Shown: positions 45,485 through 54,800, counted from the stretch's first letter. The stretch: 64,000 bases of DNA from Candidatus Latescibacterota bacterium (GCA_022824945.1 JAJDYX010000008.1:62001-126000); one strand, 5' to 3'. Numbers and translations are program-made. Notes: generated by a model from the sequence alone, not told the origin.

Positions 45485-46498
45485 TCAATTCCCATCACAT
45501 TTCACCAGCCGCTTGCCAATATTATCACCTCGCAGCATGCCGATAAATGCACGGGGTGCGTTTTCCAATCCCTCGACAATATCTTCCCGGTAATTGAGCC
45601 GGCCTTCCTTTAGCCAGGCCGACATCTGTTGCAATCCCTCGGCATGTTGATCAGCGAAATCGCCCACCAAAAATCCCTGCATGTGCAACCGCTTGCCAAT
45701 AAAGCCGGCCATTATTCGAGGCCCCATTTCCGGTTCGATGAGGTTGTATTGTGATATTTGTCCGCAAACGGAAATTCGCCCCCACATGTTCATAAGGGAA
45801 AAAACCGTATCGGTAATGCTTCCGCCCACATTGTCAAAATACACATCGACGCCATTGGGGCATAAGCGTTGCAATTCGGCGCGATAATCCGCTGTGGTTT
45901 TGTAATTGAACGCGCCATCAAAACCGAGGCCATCGATGATGTATCCCACTTTTTCATCGCTGCCAGCTATGCCAATGGCGCGGCATCCTTTGATTTTGGC
46001 AATTTGCCCGACCAGCGATCCCACGGCACCGGCGGCTGCCGAAACCACGACGGTCTCGCCAGCTTTTGGTTTGCCGACTTCCAGTAAGCCAAAATAGGCT
46101 GTCAATCCCGGCATGCCGAGAATGCCGAGTGCAGTTGAAACAGGTCCCAGCGTGGGATCTATTTTCCGGAGACCTTGCGCTGATGAAATCCCGTAAGCCT
46201 GCCATCCGTGATCGGACCAGACAATATCTCCGGGCTGGAATTCAGGATGGTTGGATGCGATTACTTCGCTTACACTTCGCCCAATCATAACCGCACCAAT
46301 TTCTACATTTGGCGCGTAGGATTTCCGATCATTGATGCGCCCGCGCATGTAGGGATCTACGGAGAGATACTGCGTTTTTAAGAGCAGTTCTCCTTCGCCG
46401 GGTTCGGGAATGGGCGATTCCTCAATTGAGAAATCGGATGTTTTGGGATATCCGACTGGACGCGCAGCCAATCGAATTTGAATATTTTTTTCTGCCAT
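45485..46498 (-). CDS. NADP-dependent oxidoreductase (CurA type), paralogue
   Basis: 337 residues, strongly similar to the protein at 38797: identical blocks such as LSVDPYMRGRINDRKSYA, ALGILGMPGLTAYFGLLEVGKP and ISVCGQISQYNL. Nucleotide-binding motif VVSAAAGAVGSLVGQIAKI. First gene of the operon that continues with the sulfatase. Confidence 0.94.
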   Translation of the reverse strand: MAEKNIQIRLAARPVGYPKTSDFSIEESPIPEPGEGELLLKTQYLSVDPYMRGRINDRKSYAPNVEIGAVMIGRSVSEVIASNHPEFQPGDIVWSDHGWQAYGISSAQGLRKIDPTLGPVSTALGILGMPGLTAYFGLLEVGKPKAGETVVVSAAAGAVGSLVGQIAKIKGCRAIGIAGSDEKVGYIIDGLGFDGAFNYKTTADYRAELQRLCPNGVDVYFDNVGGSITDTVFSLMNMWGRISVCGQISQYNLIEPEMGPRIMAGFIGKRLHMQGFLVGDFADQHAEGLQQMSAWLKEGRLNYREDIVEGLENAPRAFIGMLRGDNIGKRLVKCDGN

Positions 46499-46610
46499 AT
46501 CAACTCCAGATCAGGATTTTCAGAGCTTGCACTGGAATGGTTCTATCCAGTGATGAAAGGATGAACAGGATTCCCCTCACCGCCATTGCCAGTAAACTAC
46601 TTTTGTCCAT

Positions 46611-46671
46611 TTTTCATCTGTATTCATCTGTATTCATCTGCGTCCATCTGCGTCCATCTGCGGATCATTCT
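46611..46671. repeat. Dispersed TTCATCTG tandem repeat
   Basis: A run of five to six imperfect 11-12-nt units (TTCATCTGTA, TCCATCTGCG) fills most of the gap upstream of the CurA-like gene and reaches the stop of the UxuA-like gene. Related copies lie at 13808-13839 and 52827-52858. Confidence 0.75.
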
Positions 46672-47693
46672 GCATAAACCGCTTCTCGCAAGCCCATCAA
46701 ATATCCGACGGCAAATAGTCGCGCGATGCCTTGTTCGTCGCCAAATTGATCGTCCCCCATTTTCGGATAGTGGTCTGGACGGCACACGCCGTCAAATCCA
46801 GTGTCTCGATACGCCCGCAAACATTCGACGAGGTCTGTTTTGCCATCGTCGTGAAATGTTTCTTCAAATTTATCGGGTTGGCCGACGACATCCCGGATGT
46901 GTAAGAAATGGATTTTTTTCTGTTCGCCAAAATGCCGGATGACCGAGGGCAAATCGTCTGTCATCAGTGTAAAATTGCCTTGGCAAAGCCCAATGCCATT
47001 CATCGGGCTCGGTACGAGGTCAACGAGTTTTTGGTAGTTTTCAACGCTGCTCATAATGCGCGCAATGCCTCGGATGGGCGATAGTGGTGGATCGTCGGGA
47101 TGCAGGGCCAGTTTGACGTTGGCTTCTTCTGCCACGGGGACGACGCGTTCGAGAAAATATTTCAGATTAGCCCACTGTTGCTCCTCTGTCACGGTTTCCG
47201 CGGAGATCTCTTGTTCGGCTATTGAGATGCCGTCAATATTGCGTATGGGACGCTCGGCTAGATCGCCTTGCGATTCCAGTGCATTGAGATCGAATCCGCT
47301 TACATGCGCGCCACCCCGCGAGGAAATGGATCGGGATGTGCGCATGACGCCCAGAATGGGCATCCACGCATAACACCACACGGGGATTTCGAGTTTGCCC
47401 ATGTTCCGGAGCAGTTCACAGACTACCTCAATTTCCTCATCCCGTCCGGGTAATCCCAGTTTTATCTTTTCCATGGGCGGTCGCGATTCAATGACCTCAA
47501 AAGGTATTCCTGCCGCTTCGTAAGCGGCTTTTGCCTGTGCCAGCGATGTGTAACTCCAGGGCTGTTCTTCTGGCTCTGCATCTGATTTTGGGCGCAATGT
47601 TATGCCTCCAACCGCGCCTTCGACTCCGCATTGTTTCATGAGTGTCCACCGCTGATTGGCTTGTGGCGGTGCCAGGATAGCAATTCTCAGCAT
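46665..47693 (-). CDS. Mannonate dehydratase-like (UxuA) protein
   Basis: 342 residues. UxuA removes water from D-mannonate to give 2-keto-3-deoxygluconate. Family features: VEGAVGGITLRP, LALHPDDPPLSPIRGIARIMSS (metal His and Asp), GLCQGNFTLM (Cys ligand) and IHFLHIRDV. Start at 47693 (GGGA 6 nt before) rather than 47699. It is not in a complete uronate operon here, so a related hydro-lyase is possible. Confidence 0.85.
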   Translation of the reverse strand: MLRIAILAPPQANQRWTLMKQCGVEGAVGGITLRPKSDAEPEEQPWSYTSLAQAKAAYEAAGIPFEVIESRPPMEKIKLGLPGRDEEIEVVCELLRNMGKLEIPVWCYAWMPILGVMRTSRSISSRGGAHVSGFDLNALESQGDLAERPIRNIDGISIAEQEISAETVTEEQQWANLKYFLERVVPVAEEANVKLALHPDDPPLSPIRGIARIMSSVENYQKLVDLVPSPMNGIGLCQGNFTLMTDDLPSVIRHFGEQKKIHFLHIRDVVGQPDKFEETFHDDGKTDLVECLRAYRDTGFDGVCRPDHYPKMGDDQFGDEQGIARLFAVGYLMGLREAVYAE

Positions 47694-47808
47694 GATCATT
47701 CCCTTTCATTGTTGATGTTTTTGCCAGCTCAATCGCTGCCCAATATATGCAGACCGGGGGCGACATGCCATAAAAAATCTATTGCTAATAGCGCGGTCTA
47801 AATGGCTT

Positions 47809-47837
47809 TTGAGAAGCTGTGCTCTTGCATATATTAA
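47809..47837 (+). promoter_or_regulatory. Promoter of the EF-hand esterase gene
   Basis: TTGAGA (47809-47814), 17 nt, TATTAA (47832-47837); start codon at 47883. Confidence 0.55.
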
Positions 47838-47882
47838 GAATGTCAAAAGGCAATCACCACTTTGCGTACCAGGAGGCTTAAT

Positions 47883-49193
47883 ATGACCTATAAATTGCTG
47901 GCGCAGTCATGCTCGAATTACTCGCCTTCATACCTCGCTTGGAAAATTCTCGCGATCATCCTGTTGATCGCACCACCTCTGTTTGCTCAGGAGCAAGCTG
48001 AAAGCCGCTACCAGCGCGCGGCGGAGCGATATTTTGAGCGCAATGACAAAAATAAAGACGGCAAATTGTCTCGGGAGGAATTTCCCCAACAACGGCGGCG
48101 CCTGTTTGAGCAAATTGATACAGATAAAGATGGCTTTGTCACACTCGAAGAAGATATTTTTTATCGCAAAAGCGCGCCGGATCGTTTTTTGGCGCGCAAT
48201 GACAAAAATAAAGACGGCAAATTGTCTCGGGAGGAATTTCCCGAACAAATGCGCCGTCTGTTTGAGAGAATTGACACAGATAACGATGGCTTTGTCACGC
48301 TTGAGGAAGATATTTTTTATCGCAACAACCCACGGAGGAATACCGTGCAGATTCCAGAAGGTGTAACTGTCCACCGAGACTTGATCTACGGACGGGTTGG
48401 GGAAAGAGAGCTTCCCCTCGATCTCTATCTTCCGCCCGATACATCATCCCCTGTGCCCGTGGTGATATGGGTTCACGGAGGTGCGTGGCGTGGGGGGGGC
48501 AAAGGCAATGGCGGACGGGCGCGCAATATGACTACACGCGGATTTGCCGTTGTTGCTGTGGAATATCGGCTCAGCGGCGAAGCCCTTTTTCCAGCGCAAA
48601 TCGAAGACTGCAAAACAGCCGTGCGATGGGTGAGAGCAAATGCAAAAAAATACAATCTCGACCCCGACCGCATTGGCGCGTGGGGTTCCTCTGCTGGGGG
48701 GCATCTCGTGGCGCTGATGGGTTTAACGCATGATGAAAATGTATTTGAAACGGATGATCACAGTCAGTATTCGAGCCGGGTACAGGTGGTATGCAACTGG
48801 TTTGGGCCTACAGATTTTTTGCGTATGAATGATTTTGAGGGTCGAATTGATCACGACGCAGCCGATTCGCCCGAGTCCATGCTCATTGGTGGTCCCATCC
48901 AGGAAAATGTGGAGAAAGTCGCTGCGGCCAATCCCATTACTTATGTCAGCAAGAACGATCCGCCCATGCTCATCCTGCACGGAGAAAAAGATCTGTCGGT
49001 TCCGTATAACCAGAGTGAGTTGCTCTATGCTGCGATGCAAAAAGCGGGTTTGGATGTTACGCTTTACAAGGTTGTCAATGCCGGTCACGGCTTTGGCAAT
49101 GCCACGCAAGATAGCACAGCATCGCTCATTGAAATGTCTGTTCAATTTTTTGAAAAGCATCTCAAATTTCAAACTGATGCCGCATCACCGTAA
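47883..49193 (+). CDS. Exported esterase with N-terminal EF-hand repeats
   Basis: 436 residues. Signal peptide (helix ILAIILLIAPPLFAQ), then four EF-hand calcium loops in two pairs (DKNKDGKLSREE, DTDKDGFVTLEE, DKNKDGKLSREE, DTDNDGFVTLEE, about residues 54-145). The pairs are a near-perfect 52-codon duplication. The C-terminal domain is an alpha/beta hydrolase: VWVHGGAWRGGG, GAWGSSAGGHLVALMG (nucleophile Ser), HGEKDLSVPYNQ and NAGHGFG (catalytic Asp and His). Calcium may anchor or activate an acyl or feruloyl esterase acting outside the cell. RBS AGGAGG. Confidence 0.92.
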   Translation: MTYKLLAQSCSNYSPSYLAWKILAIILLIAPPLFAQEQAESRYQRAAERYFERNDKNKDGKLSREEFPQQRRRLFEQIDTDKDGFVTLEEDIFYRKSAPDRFLARNDKNKDGKLSREEFPEQMRRLFERIDTDNDGFVTLEEDIFYRNNPRRNTVQIPEGVTVHRDLIYGRVGERELPLDLYLPPDTSSPVPVVIWVHGGAWRGGGKGNGGRARNMTTRGFAVVAVEYRLSGEALFPAQIEDCKTAVRWVRANAKKYNLDPDRIGAWGSSAGGHLVALMGLTHDENVFETDDHSQYSSRVQVVCNWFGPTDFLRMNDFEGRIDHDAADSPESMLIGGPIQENVEKVAAANPITYVSKNDPPMLILHGEKDLSVPYNQSELLYAAMQKAGLDVTLYKVVNAGHGFGNATQDSTASLIEMSVQFFEKHLKFQTDAASP

Positions 49194-49210
49194 GAGTATA
49201 ATGTGAATGA

Positions 49211-49250
49211 AAAAGCCCTGGAGAATTCAATCTCCAGGGCTTTTGTTTTT
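49211..49250 (+). terminator. Intrinsic terminator of the EF-hand esterase
   Basis: AAAAGCCCTGGAGA and TCTCCAGGGCTTTT form a 14-bp stem with a 6-nt loop, followed by GTTTTTT. Confidence 0.92.
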
Positions 49251-49280
49251 TGAAGTGATAGGCATTCATACCTGAGTAAG

Positions 49281-49889
49281 TCAACGAAACTCCAAACTCG
49301 CCACAATTTGCTCATATTCGGTTAGCGGATAGCCTACATCCCGGCTGCCATTGCCGATCATGTAATACCCTACCTGATTGTGGATGGCTATGGCTACCAG
49401 AAATTGGGTGCCGGGATAATTTCGGTTGGATCGTTCCAGTTGAGAATAGCGGAATTGCCACTGCATCGCCTCGCCCACCCTGAGTCGGATGCGCTGTTTT
49501 TCACCAATAACGCGATATTGATCAAATTCTCGCATTAGATACTCATCTTCAAACGCCTGAACGAGCTGATCCAGTGTCATTGTGGTGAATCTGGCTGGTA
49601 ATGCTTGTGGATACAAGTGCATTTGTGGACGAAGTTCACGCGTAAACTGAGGACTGAGAATGCGTACGGTTACGGGTGATAAACCATTGTTGGGATCTCT
49701 TTGGGACGTAAGGGTTGCGACATCGATACCCCACTGGTCGTTGGGACGACTGACTCGAAATCCCCAGTCGTTGTTGGTATAAACGAGCCCGTCTAAAGTA
49801 GTTTGAGGCTCTGTGGGGATTGGTTTACACCCAGAAGTTACCAACAGGCTACACAGCGCAAAAGCGCAAAATATTCGGGCGCATATCAT
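49281..49889 (-). CDS. Putative lipoprotein, unknown
   Basis: 202 residues. Signal peptide with lipobox (ALCSLLVTSGC, Cys about 21), then a mixed sequence beginning TEPQTTLDGLVYTNNDWGFRVSRPNDQW. Not recognised; the C-terminal half (VAIAIHNQVGYYMIGNG) resembles domains that bind or sense ligands at the cell surface only in a general way. It begins 42 nt after the stop of the large cytochrome fusion (49932), in the same direction, so they may be co-transcribed. Confidence 0.8.
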   Translation of the reverse strand: MICARIFCAFALCSLLVTSGCKPIPTEPQTTLDGLVYTNNDWGFRVSRPNDQWGIDVATLTSQRDPNNGLSPVTVRILSPQFTRELRPQMHLYPQALPARFTTMTLDQLVQAFEDEYLMREFDQYRVIGEKQRIRLRVGEAMQWQFRYSQLERSNRNYPGTQFLVAIAIHNQVGYYMIGNGSRDVGYPLTEYEQIVASLEFR

Positions 49890-49931
49890 AGCAGTCTCCT
49901 CACTGATTAATCGCGAAAATGGACAAGTACT

Positions 49932-52850
49932 TTATTTGACGCCAGATGGTGTGGCTGTGTTCCTATCGCGTTGGAGCAATTCCGGATGCAGGCGATAAAA
50001 TATCGCTTCTATCTGCTTCAGACCCTCGGCCTGCACCACAAAACGCCCGTCGATTACCACAGTCGGCGATCTCGTCGGTATTATGCCGAGTGCTCGAGCA
50101 GTGGCGTGTATTTCTGCACTGTTGTCTTTTTTGCTGACGCCAATGCCCGTCTGTTTTAAGCAGTTTTCCACAGAAGATGTGTCAGAAGTAGCTTTTTGTT
50201 TGTGGCATAACAGGGCGTCAATTATCCGCTCTGGAGCGGTTTGTTGTGCCTGCCGAAATAGCGCGTTTTGTTTGTCATTGCCTACAAAATGCAGGCGTAA
50301 GCGCTCAGGAGCCTGGACTTTTTTGACCCATTGCAAGAGCCGTTCTGCTATTTGTAGTGCTGGAGACACACTAACATCCATAAACAGGTCCATACCATCT
50401 ATATTCTGGCCTTGAAAAACTCGTGCAATTGGTGTCAATAGCACGGTTGGCACAAAATGATCGCCAACGCGCTGCATCAGGTGTGCAAACCGATTAAAAT
50501 GGGCTGTTTTCTCAAACTCATTGTTCAGCACATAAGCTGGCACCCGATCCAGTCTATAATGCGCAATCAGGTTCTGTCCCATCTCGCTGTTCACATCTAC
50601 GGTTTCGAACTCAGCACCGGGAAAGAGTGATAGTGTAGATCGAATAAACGAATAGGTATCACATACTTCACAGGTCGCGTCGTTGAGAATGGTCGTTTGA
50701 AAAGAGATGGGATCGCGCACTTCGCATTGCGCGTTGGGCGTTCCGCCGTTTAAGCACAGGCCAACTTTGCCCGGATGTACACAATCCCGATCGCTCAGGC
50801 ACTCGGGAACATCGGCGCAAAAGGGCAAATTTTTGTTATTGCGACAGATGAACTGCGACACCTCATGAGAAGAGGTTCTGACATCGCGCCCATTTACGCG
50901 CAATGTGGGCGATGCATTGATCCCCAGCAGATTGGCTCGGCGTATATTTTCGGCAAATAGCGTTTCACCCGCATCGCTTTCGGACAATTCGGCGATTTTG
51001 TCCGCGTCCATGTTCACCTGTGTTGCACAAACCCGCCAATCGGTTGCAATGCCCGATTTATTGCGACATAAAATGTAATCCCAGAACCGATTGGGATACA
51101 GCGACATTACCACGGTTTGCCGAATGCCTTCGGCTATTTCTCTATCGCCGTGCAAACTGCGAAATCGGCCCGATCCCGTCGAGGTGGTCGCCTGACATCC
51201 AGGCTGTGTTGTTCGTGTCGTGCGTGCGGCAGGGGGAGGCGACGCGACATCCTTTGCGCTCGCTTCATCTGCGATAAAATACAGATGAAAGTCGATTTGA
51301 TCCCTCAATTTGTGAAACAAAGGGGCAAGGGTTTGTTCTGCACGGATGCCATAGGGACAATCTGCCATCACAAATAGCTCGACGAGGGGACGATCATTTT
51401 GGCTCTGTCCCGTATCCTCGTGCTCTTCCGATTTGGTTATTGCGTGAGAAGAACCGTGTCCTTTGTGATTCACTTCTGCCAGCATATCGGCAAATCGGGT
51501 GTCAAAGTCGGGCGTCTGATTTGCATCGTGACAGCGCTGGCACAAGTCGGGAGATGGCGTGCGGCGAATATTGCGGACTTCGGGGCGCCGCGCGTGTTGT
51601 TCTCCCGGCCCGTGGCACACTTCACACTGCACATTTGTAAGTCGTTTGACATCTTTGCCAATTCGGAATCCCGTGGGATATCCAAATCCCGTGGTATGAC
51701 ACGTTACACAGTCGGGCTGATAGTGTTTTTGTTTTTGCAACAAGCGATTAAATGCATTCGCATGATGTGACTGTTCCCAGTCTGCAACCTCGGCAGCATG
51801 GCATCCACTACACGTCTCTACCCCCACATATCTATTGGTGCCCTGACGCACCTGATCTTCCAGGACAAAACCCGCAAATCTCGGTCGCGCCGTCTGCTGC
51901 AATGCCGAATTTTTTTGAACCAGATTGTAGAATTCATCCACGAGTCGTTTCACTGTGCGGTCTTCGCCAATGGATTCTGAGAGCAATACGGAGGTGATTT
52001 GTTCTGCTGTCACCTGTCTATTTTCTACGGTCAATATCGCTTGCCCAATTGCCTTGCCCTGAGGCTGAATGCCCAGCAATAGGGTATTGCCAACCCGATG
52101 GGTTGTTTCAGTTGACCGCGCGCTGATCACAATATCTATATCGGCGATATTTTGTACGAGGTCGCGTTCCGCCTCTCGATCCAAATCGCTCAATACAACT
52201 ATGAGATCGGTCTTTTGACGCACAGATGCGACCACTTCCTGGATGCCATCGAGTTTAACATCTATACCATCGGGTATATTTATATGTGAGGTATTTGCCC
52301 CCATTTCCATACCGTGTACTTCAATCTCTCGTTCACCCGCCACACCTATGATACCTACGCGCACATCACCTGCATTCAAAATTTTCACGGGCGCCCCCAT
52401 TTGTACGCCATTTATCTTCAAGTTTGCACTTATAAAAGGGACGCCACCCGAATCGCGCATGGTCTCAAAGAACGCTTGTCCAAACCGCAATTCTCCCACA
52501 CCGACATTGACCGCGTCGTAATGCATGGCTTTCATGGCTTTCAAATGTATTTTGCAACGCAATTGGTCCAATACGGTATCGCCTGCAAATAAACCGCCAG
52601 CATCTAATAACAGGGCATTGGGATACGATCGCTTTATGTCATTTACCATTGTTGCGCGCCGCGCAATGCCGCCGAGCTGATTGTCCGCGCAGCCACACAC
52701 TTCCAGGAAGCTCTGTGTGTCTCCTGTATAAAGCAATACTACTTCCGCCGCTTTACTTTGCCCGATGAGACAAAAGACAGCTAATAGGAGACACAAAACG
52801 AGGGGTGCCCCGGCTATTGGTCTTTCACATCTGTGTTCATCTGTGTTCAT
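49932..52850 (-). CDS. Exported UshA-like phosphoesterase / tetraheme cytochrome c / thioredoxin-fold fusion
   Basis: 972 residues from the ATG at 52850. The start is uncertain: it lies within a dispersed repeat, has no clear ribosome-binding site, and a longer frame to 52919 passes through the lepB terminator. Signal peptide PLVLCLLLAVFCLIGQSKA. Residues about 36-330 resemble 5'-nucleotidase/UshA, with VLLYTGDTQSFLEVCGCADN; CGC here corresponds to the site that is Sec in some relatives that I recall as 'UshA-like (seleno)protein'. Four CxxCH heme sites lie near 346, 380, 408 and 436 (CSGCH, CVTCH, CEVCH, CQRCH). The C-terminal half carries at least two thioredoxin-like segments (LFVMADCPYG; CEVCDTYSFI). 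Probably a periplasmic redox or disulfide enzyme. Confidence 0.8.
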   Translation of the reverse strand: MNTDEHRCERPIAGAPLVLCLLLAVFCLIGQSKAAEVVLLYTGDTQSFLEVCGCADNQLGGIARRATMVNDIKRSYPNALLLDAGGLFAGDTVLDQLRCKIHLKAMKAMHYDAVNVGVGELRFGQAFFETMRDSGGVPFISANLKINGVQMGAPVKILNAGDVRVGIIGVAGEREIEVHGMEMGANTSHINIPDGIDVKLDGIQEVVASVRQKTDLIVVLSDLDREAERDLVQNIADIDIVISARSTETTHRVGNTLLLGIQPQGKAIGQAILTVENRQVTAEQITSVLLSESIGEDRTVKRLVDEFYNLVQKNSALQQTARPRFAGFVLEDQVRQGTNRYVGVETCSGCHAAEVADWEQSHHANAFNRLLQKQKHYQPDCVTCHTTGFGYPTGFRIGKDVKRLTNVQCEVCHGPGEQHARRPEVRNIRRTPSPDLCQRCHDANQTPDFDTRFADMLAEVNHKGHGSSHAITKSEEHEDTGQSQNDRPLVELFVMADCPYGIRAEQTLAPLFHKLRDQIDFHLYFIADEASAKDVASPPPAARTTRTTQPGCQATTSTGSGRFRSLHGDREIAEGIRQTVVMSLYPNRFWDYILCRNKSGIATDWRVCATQVNMDADKIAELSESDAGETLFAENIRRANLLGINASPTLRVNGRDVRTSSHEVSQFICRNNKNLPFCADVPECLSDRDCVHPGKVGLCLNGGTPNAQCEVRDPISFQTTILNDATCEVCDTYSFIRSTLSLFPGAEFETVDVNSEMGQNLIAHYRLDRVPAYVLNNEFEKTAHFNRFAHLMQRVGDHFVPTVLLTPIARVFQGQNIDGMDLFMDVSVSPALQIAERLLQWVKKVQAPERLRLHFVGNDKQNALFRQAQQTAPERIIDALLCHKQKATSDTSSVENCLKQTGIGVSKKDNSAEIHATARALGIIPTRSPTVVIDGRFVVQAEGLKQIEAIFYRLHPELLQRDRNTATPSGVK

Positions 52851-52858
52851 CTGTGGTT
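52827..52858. repeat. Dispersed ATCTGTGTTC repeat at the start of the cytochrome fusion
   Basis: Three tandem units of ATCTGTGTTC/ATCTGTGGTT. On the minus strand they encode QMNTDEHR, providing the proposed initiator Met. The same repeat family appears at 13808 and 46611. Confidence 0.75.
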
Positions 52859-52877
52859 GTTTTCTGAGTTTTGCCTG

Positions 52878-52908
52878 TAAAAAAAGGCCCGATATCTCAT
52901 CGGGCCTT
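52878..52908 (-). terminator. Intrinsic terminator of lepB
   Basis: AAGGCCCGAT and ATCGGGCCTT form a 10-bp stem with a 5-nt loop; on the minus strand a run of seven T follows. It is 22 nt beyond the lepB stop. Confidence 0.92.
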
Positions 52909-52929
52909 ATAAATACCATTTTTATACGG

Positions 52930-53595
52930 TTACTCCACCAAACCCAGCCTGCCCCAACGGATTTTTTGAAAAATATTCCACAGAGGCTTTTCGCTATCCC
53001 AGGAATAATAAATAAATAATGGGTGTGCTTTTACTTTTTCCATGGGCACCATCCCCCAAAACCGGCTGTCGTAACTGCTGTCTCGGTTGTCTCCCATCAC
53101 AAAAATGTGTCCCGGCGGCACTGTGTTCGGTCCGTAGTTGTCGCGAGGGCTATGCTGTTTGTGTTCTACTCTGGGGTCTTCGTGTTTAACACCTTCGGGA
53201 TTCTCAAATCGCGTTCCATCTACATATACAATTTTGTTTTTTATTTCGACTGTTTGCCCTTCAACGGCAATACACCGTTTGATAAAATCGCGCGACTCAT
53301 CCCGGGGGAATTCAAAAATTACCAGATCCCCTGGTTGAGGGGTCGAAAATCCCGGTACGCGAAATGAGGGCAATTTGGTATTCAGTATGGGGACGCGGTC
53401 GGGTATTTGCGTGCCGAAGGTCAGTTTATCGCCCAGTACGTAATCGCCTTCTAATAGCGTATTTTCCATCGATCCCGAGGGGATGTGGTACGCTTGTACC
53501 AGCGTTCCCCGGATCAAAATGGCTAAAAATATGGCGATTCCAAATTCTCGCAACGCACTTCGTTTCCGCTTCTTTTTCCTGTTTCTTTTGAACAT
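52930..53595 (-). CDS. lepB: Signal peptidase I
   Basis: 221 residues from the ATG at 53595 (AAGG 3-4 nt upstream), beginning with a very basic MFKRNRKKKRKRS then one membrane helix (FGIAIFLAILIRGTLVQAY). Catalytic Ser42 in YHIPSGSMENTL and Lys106 in FIKRCIAVEGQ form the Ser-Lys dyad; GHIFVMGDNRDSSYDSR is the conserved box E. Removes Sec signal peptides. The longer frame from 53649 lacks a ribosome-binding site. Confidence 0.97.
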   Translation of the reverse strand: MFKRNRKKKRKRSALREFGIAIFLAILIRGTLVQAYHIPSGSMENTLLEGDYVLGDKLTFGTQIPDRVPILNTKLPSFRVPGFSTPQPGDLVIFEFPRDESRDFIKRCIAVEGQTVEIKNKIVYVDGTRFENPEGVKHEDPRVEHKQHSPRDNYGPNTVPPGHIFVMGDNRDSSYDSRFWGMVPMEKVKAHPLFIYYSWDSEKPLWNIFQKIRWGRLGLVE

Positions 53596-53726
53596 AGTCC
53601 TTCCATTGTGAATTGAGTGGTTTGTCCGCCCATCCCTGCAACCCATCAAGGGGCTGGAGGCTGGGGGTTAGGGCAGGAAGAACCAGTCCCCAGTCCCCGG
53701 TCAGGGGTTGGGTGGGGCCTTATTCT

Positions 53727-54704
53727 TCAACGATTTTGCGAAAAATAAGTTCGCTCTGGTTGACCCGTTTCAGCAGATTTGTTTGCGGCGAGCGAAATAT
53801 CGAGGCTGCGCAAACCGTCTTCAAAGTCAGATAATATTCCCGATCCATCTCCCGCGCGAATTGCGGCCATAAATACTTCGTCAATATCTTCCGATTCGTG
53901 CGTTTCGCCGACTTCAGCCGCATCGCCTGGAAATACAGTTACACCATTTCCGCCCACGGTCGCTCGCATATCGCGCATGATGATATCGATGCCATTTGAG
54001 CCACCGCCATTTCGGAGAACGCATGTGGAACTCAGCGTGCCCACAGCACCATTTTCAAATTTGAGCGATAGGGCATATACATCGGGGATATCGAGATTTT
54101 CGACGTCGTTCAATGCGCGGGTGGCGTAATATGCGTGTACTTCTGCAACATCGCCCACGAGGTAACGCAATAAGTCGATCTGATGCGTGGTCTGTTCGAC
54201 GATCTGCCCACCCGACTGCGCCATCACGCGCCACCACGGCGTGCCAGGCAATCCGCCCCATCGATAGGCCAGGGCCATGGCGACGGTCTTGTCTTTCAAA
54301 AATTCACGCCCCTGTTTTGCCCAGCCCGTATATCGCTGTTGATAGCCTACCGATGTCAGTACACCCGATTTTTGAACGGCTTCCAGAATTTCCAATCCCT
54401 TTTCCATTGAGGGCACTACGGGTTTTTCCAATAACATGTGTACGCCCTGTTGCGCCGCCAAAATCTCTGCATCGTAATGTGCAAATGTCGGCACGACCAC
54501 ATACATCGCGGTCAAATTTTCACTGTCCAGCATCACGCGATAGTCGGTATAAGCCGTGCCACCAAATTCTGAAGTTGCGCTTTGTGCGGTTTCTTCTTTT
54601 ATGTCACAAATTGCGACGATCTCAACATCTTCTATATTGGCTAACGCGCGCATGTGCGACCTCGCACGTCCTCCAGCACCCACAAAACCCACATTTATGC
54701 CCAT
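53727..54704 (-). CDS. Gfo/Idh/MocA family oxidoreductase
   Basis: 325 residues. NVGFVGAGGRARSHMRAL (NAD(P)-binding), VEIVAICDIKEE, HMLLEKPVVPSM (catalytic Lys about 94) and the C-terminal GGQIVEQTTHQIDLLRYLVGD with Glu/His positions typical of sugar dehydrogenases. RBS GGAGG before the ATG. About 100 nt after its stop (53726-53596) only low-complexity CCAGTCCCC-type repeats occur before lepB. No obvious partner in the operon. Confidence 0.93.
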   Translation of the reverse strand: MGINVGFVGAGGRARSHMRALANIEDVEIVAICDIKEETAQSATSEFGGTAYTDYRVMLDSENLTAMYVVVPTFAHYDAEILAAQQGVHMLLEKPVVPSMEKGLEILEAVQKSGVLTSVGYQQRYTGWAKQGREFLKDKTVAMALAYRWGGLPGTPWWRVMAQSGGQIVEQTTHQIDLLRYLVGDVAEVHAYYATRALNDVENLDIPDVYALSLKFENGAVGTLSSTCVLRNGGGSNGIDIIMRDMRATVGGNGVTVFPGDAAEVGETHESEDIDEVFMAAIRAGDGSGILSDFEDGLRSLDISLAANKSAETGQPERTYFSQNR

Positions 54705-54720
54705 TTAGAGCCTCCATTCA

Positions 54721-54800
54721 AAAGGTGAGAGGTAAAAGGTAAAACGTAAGAGGACCACCTAACTCACCAGTCTCCAGTCCCCTCACCTTTCAAAAATAGA
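54721..54800. repeat. Iterated GGTGAGAGGTAAAAGG and CCAGTCCCC motifs
   Basis: The gap 54705-54850 carries tandem GGTGAGAGG/GGTAAAAGG units (compare 7672-7697) and CCAGTCTCCAGTCCCC (compare 53641-53715). They appear to be dispersed intergenic sequences of this genome. Confidence 0.5.

Noticed and set aside
48037-48327. CRISPR-like or satellite repeat in the EF-hand region
   Set aside because: The 156-nt repeat is in frame and codes for calcium-binding loops.
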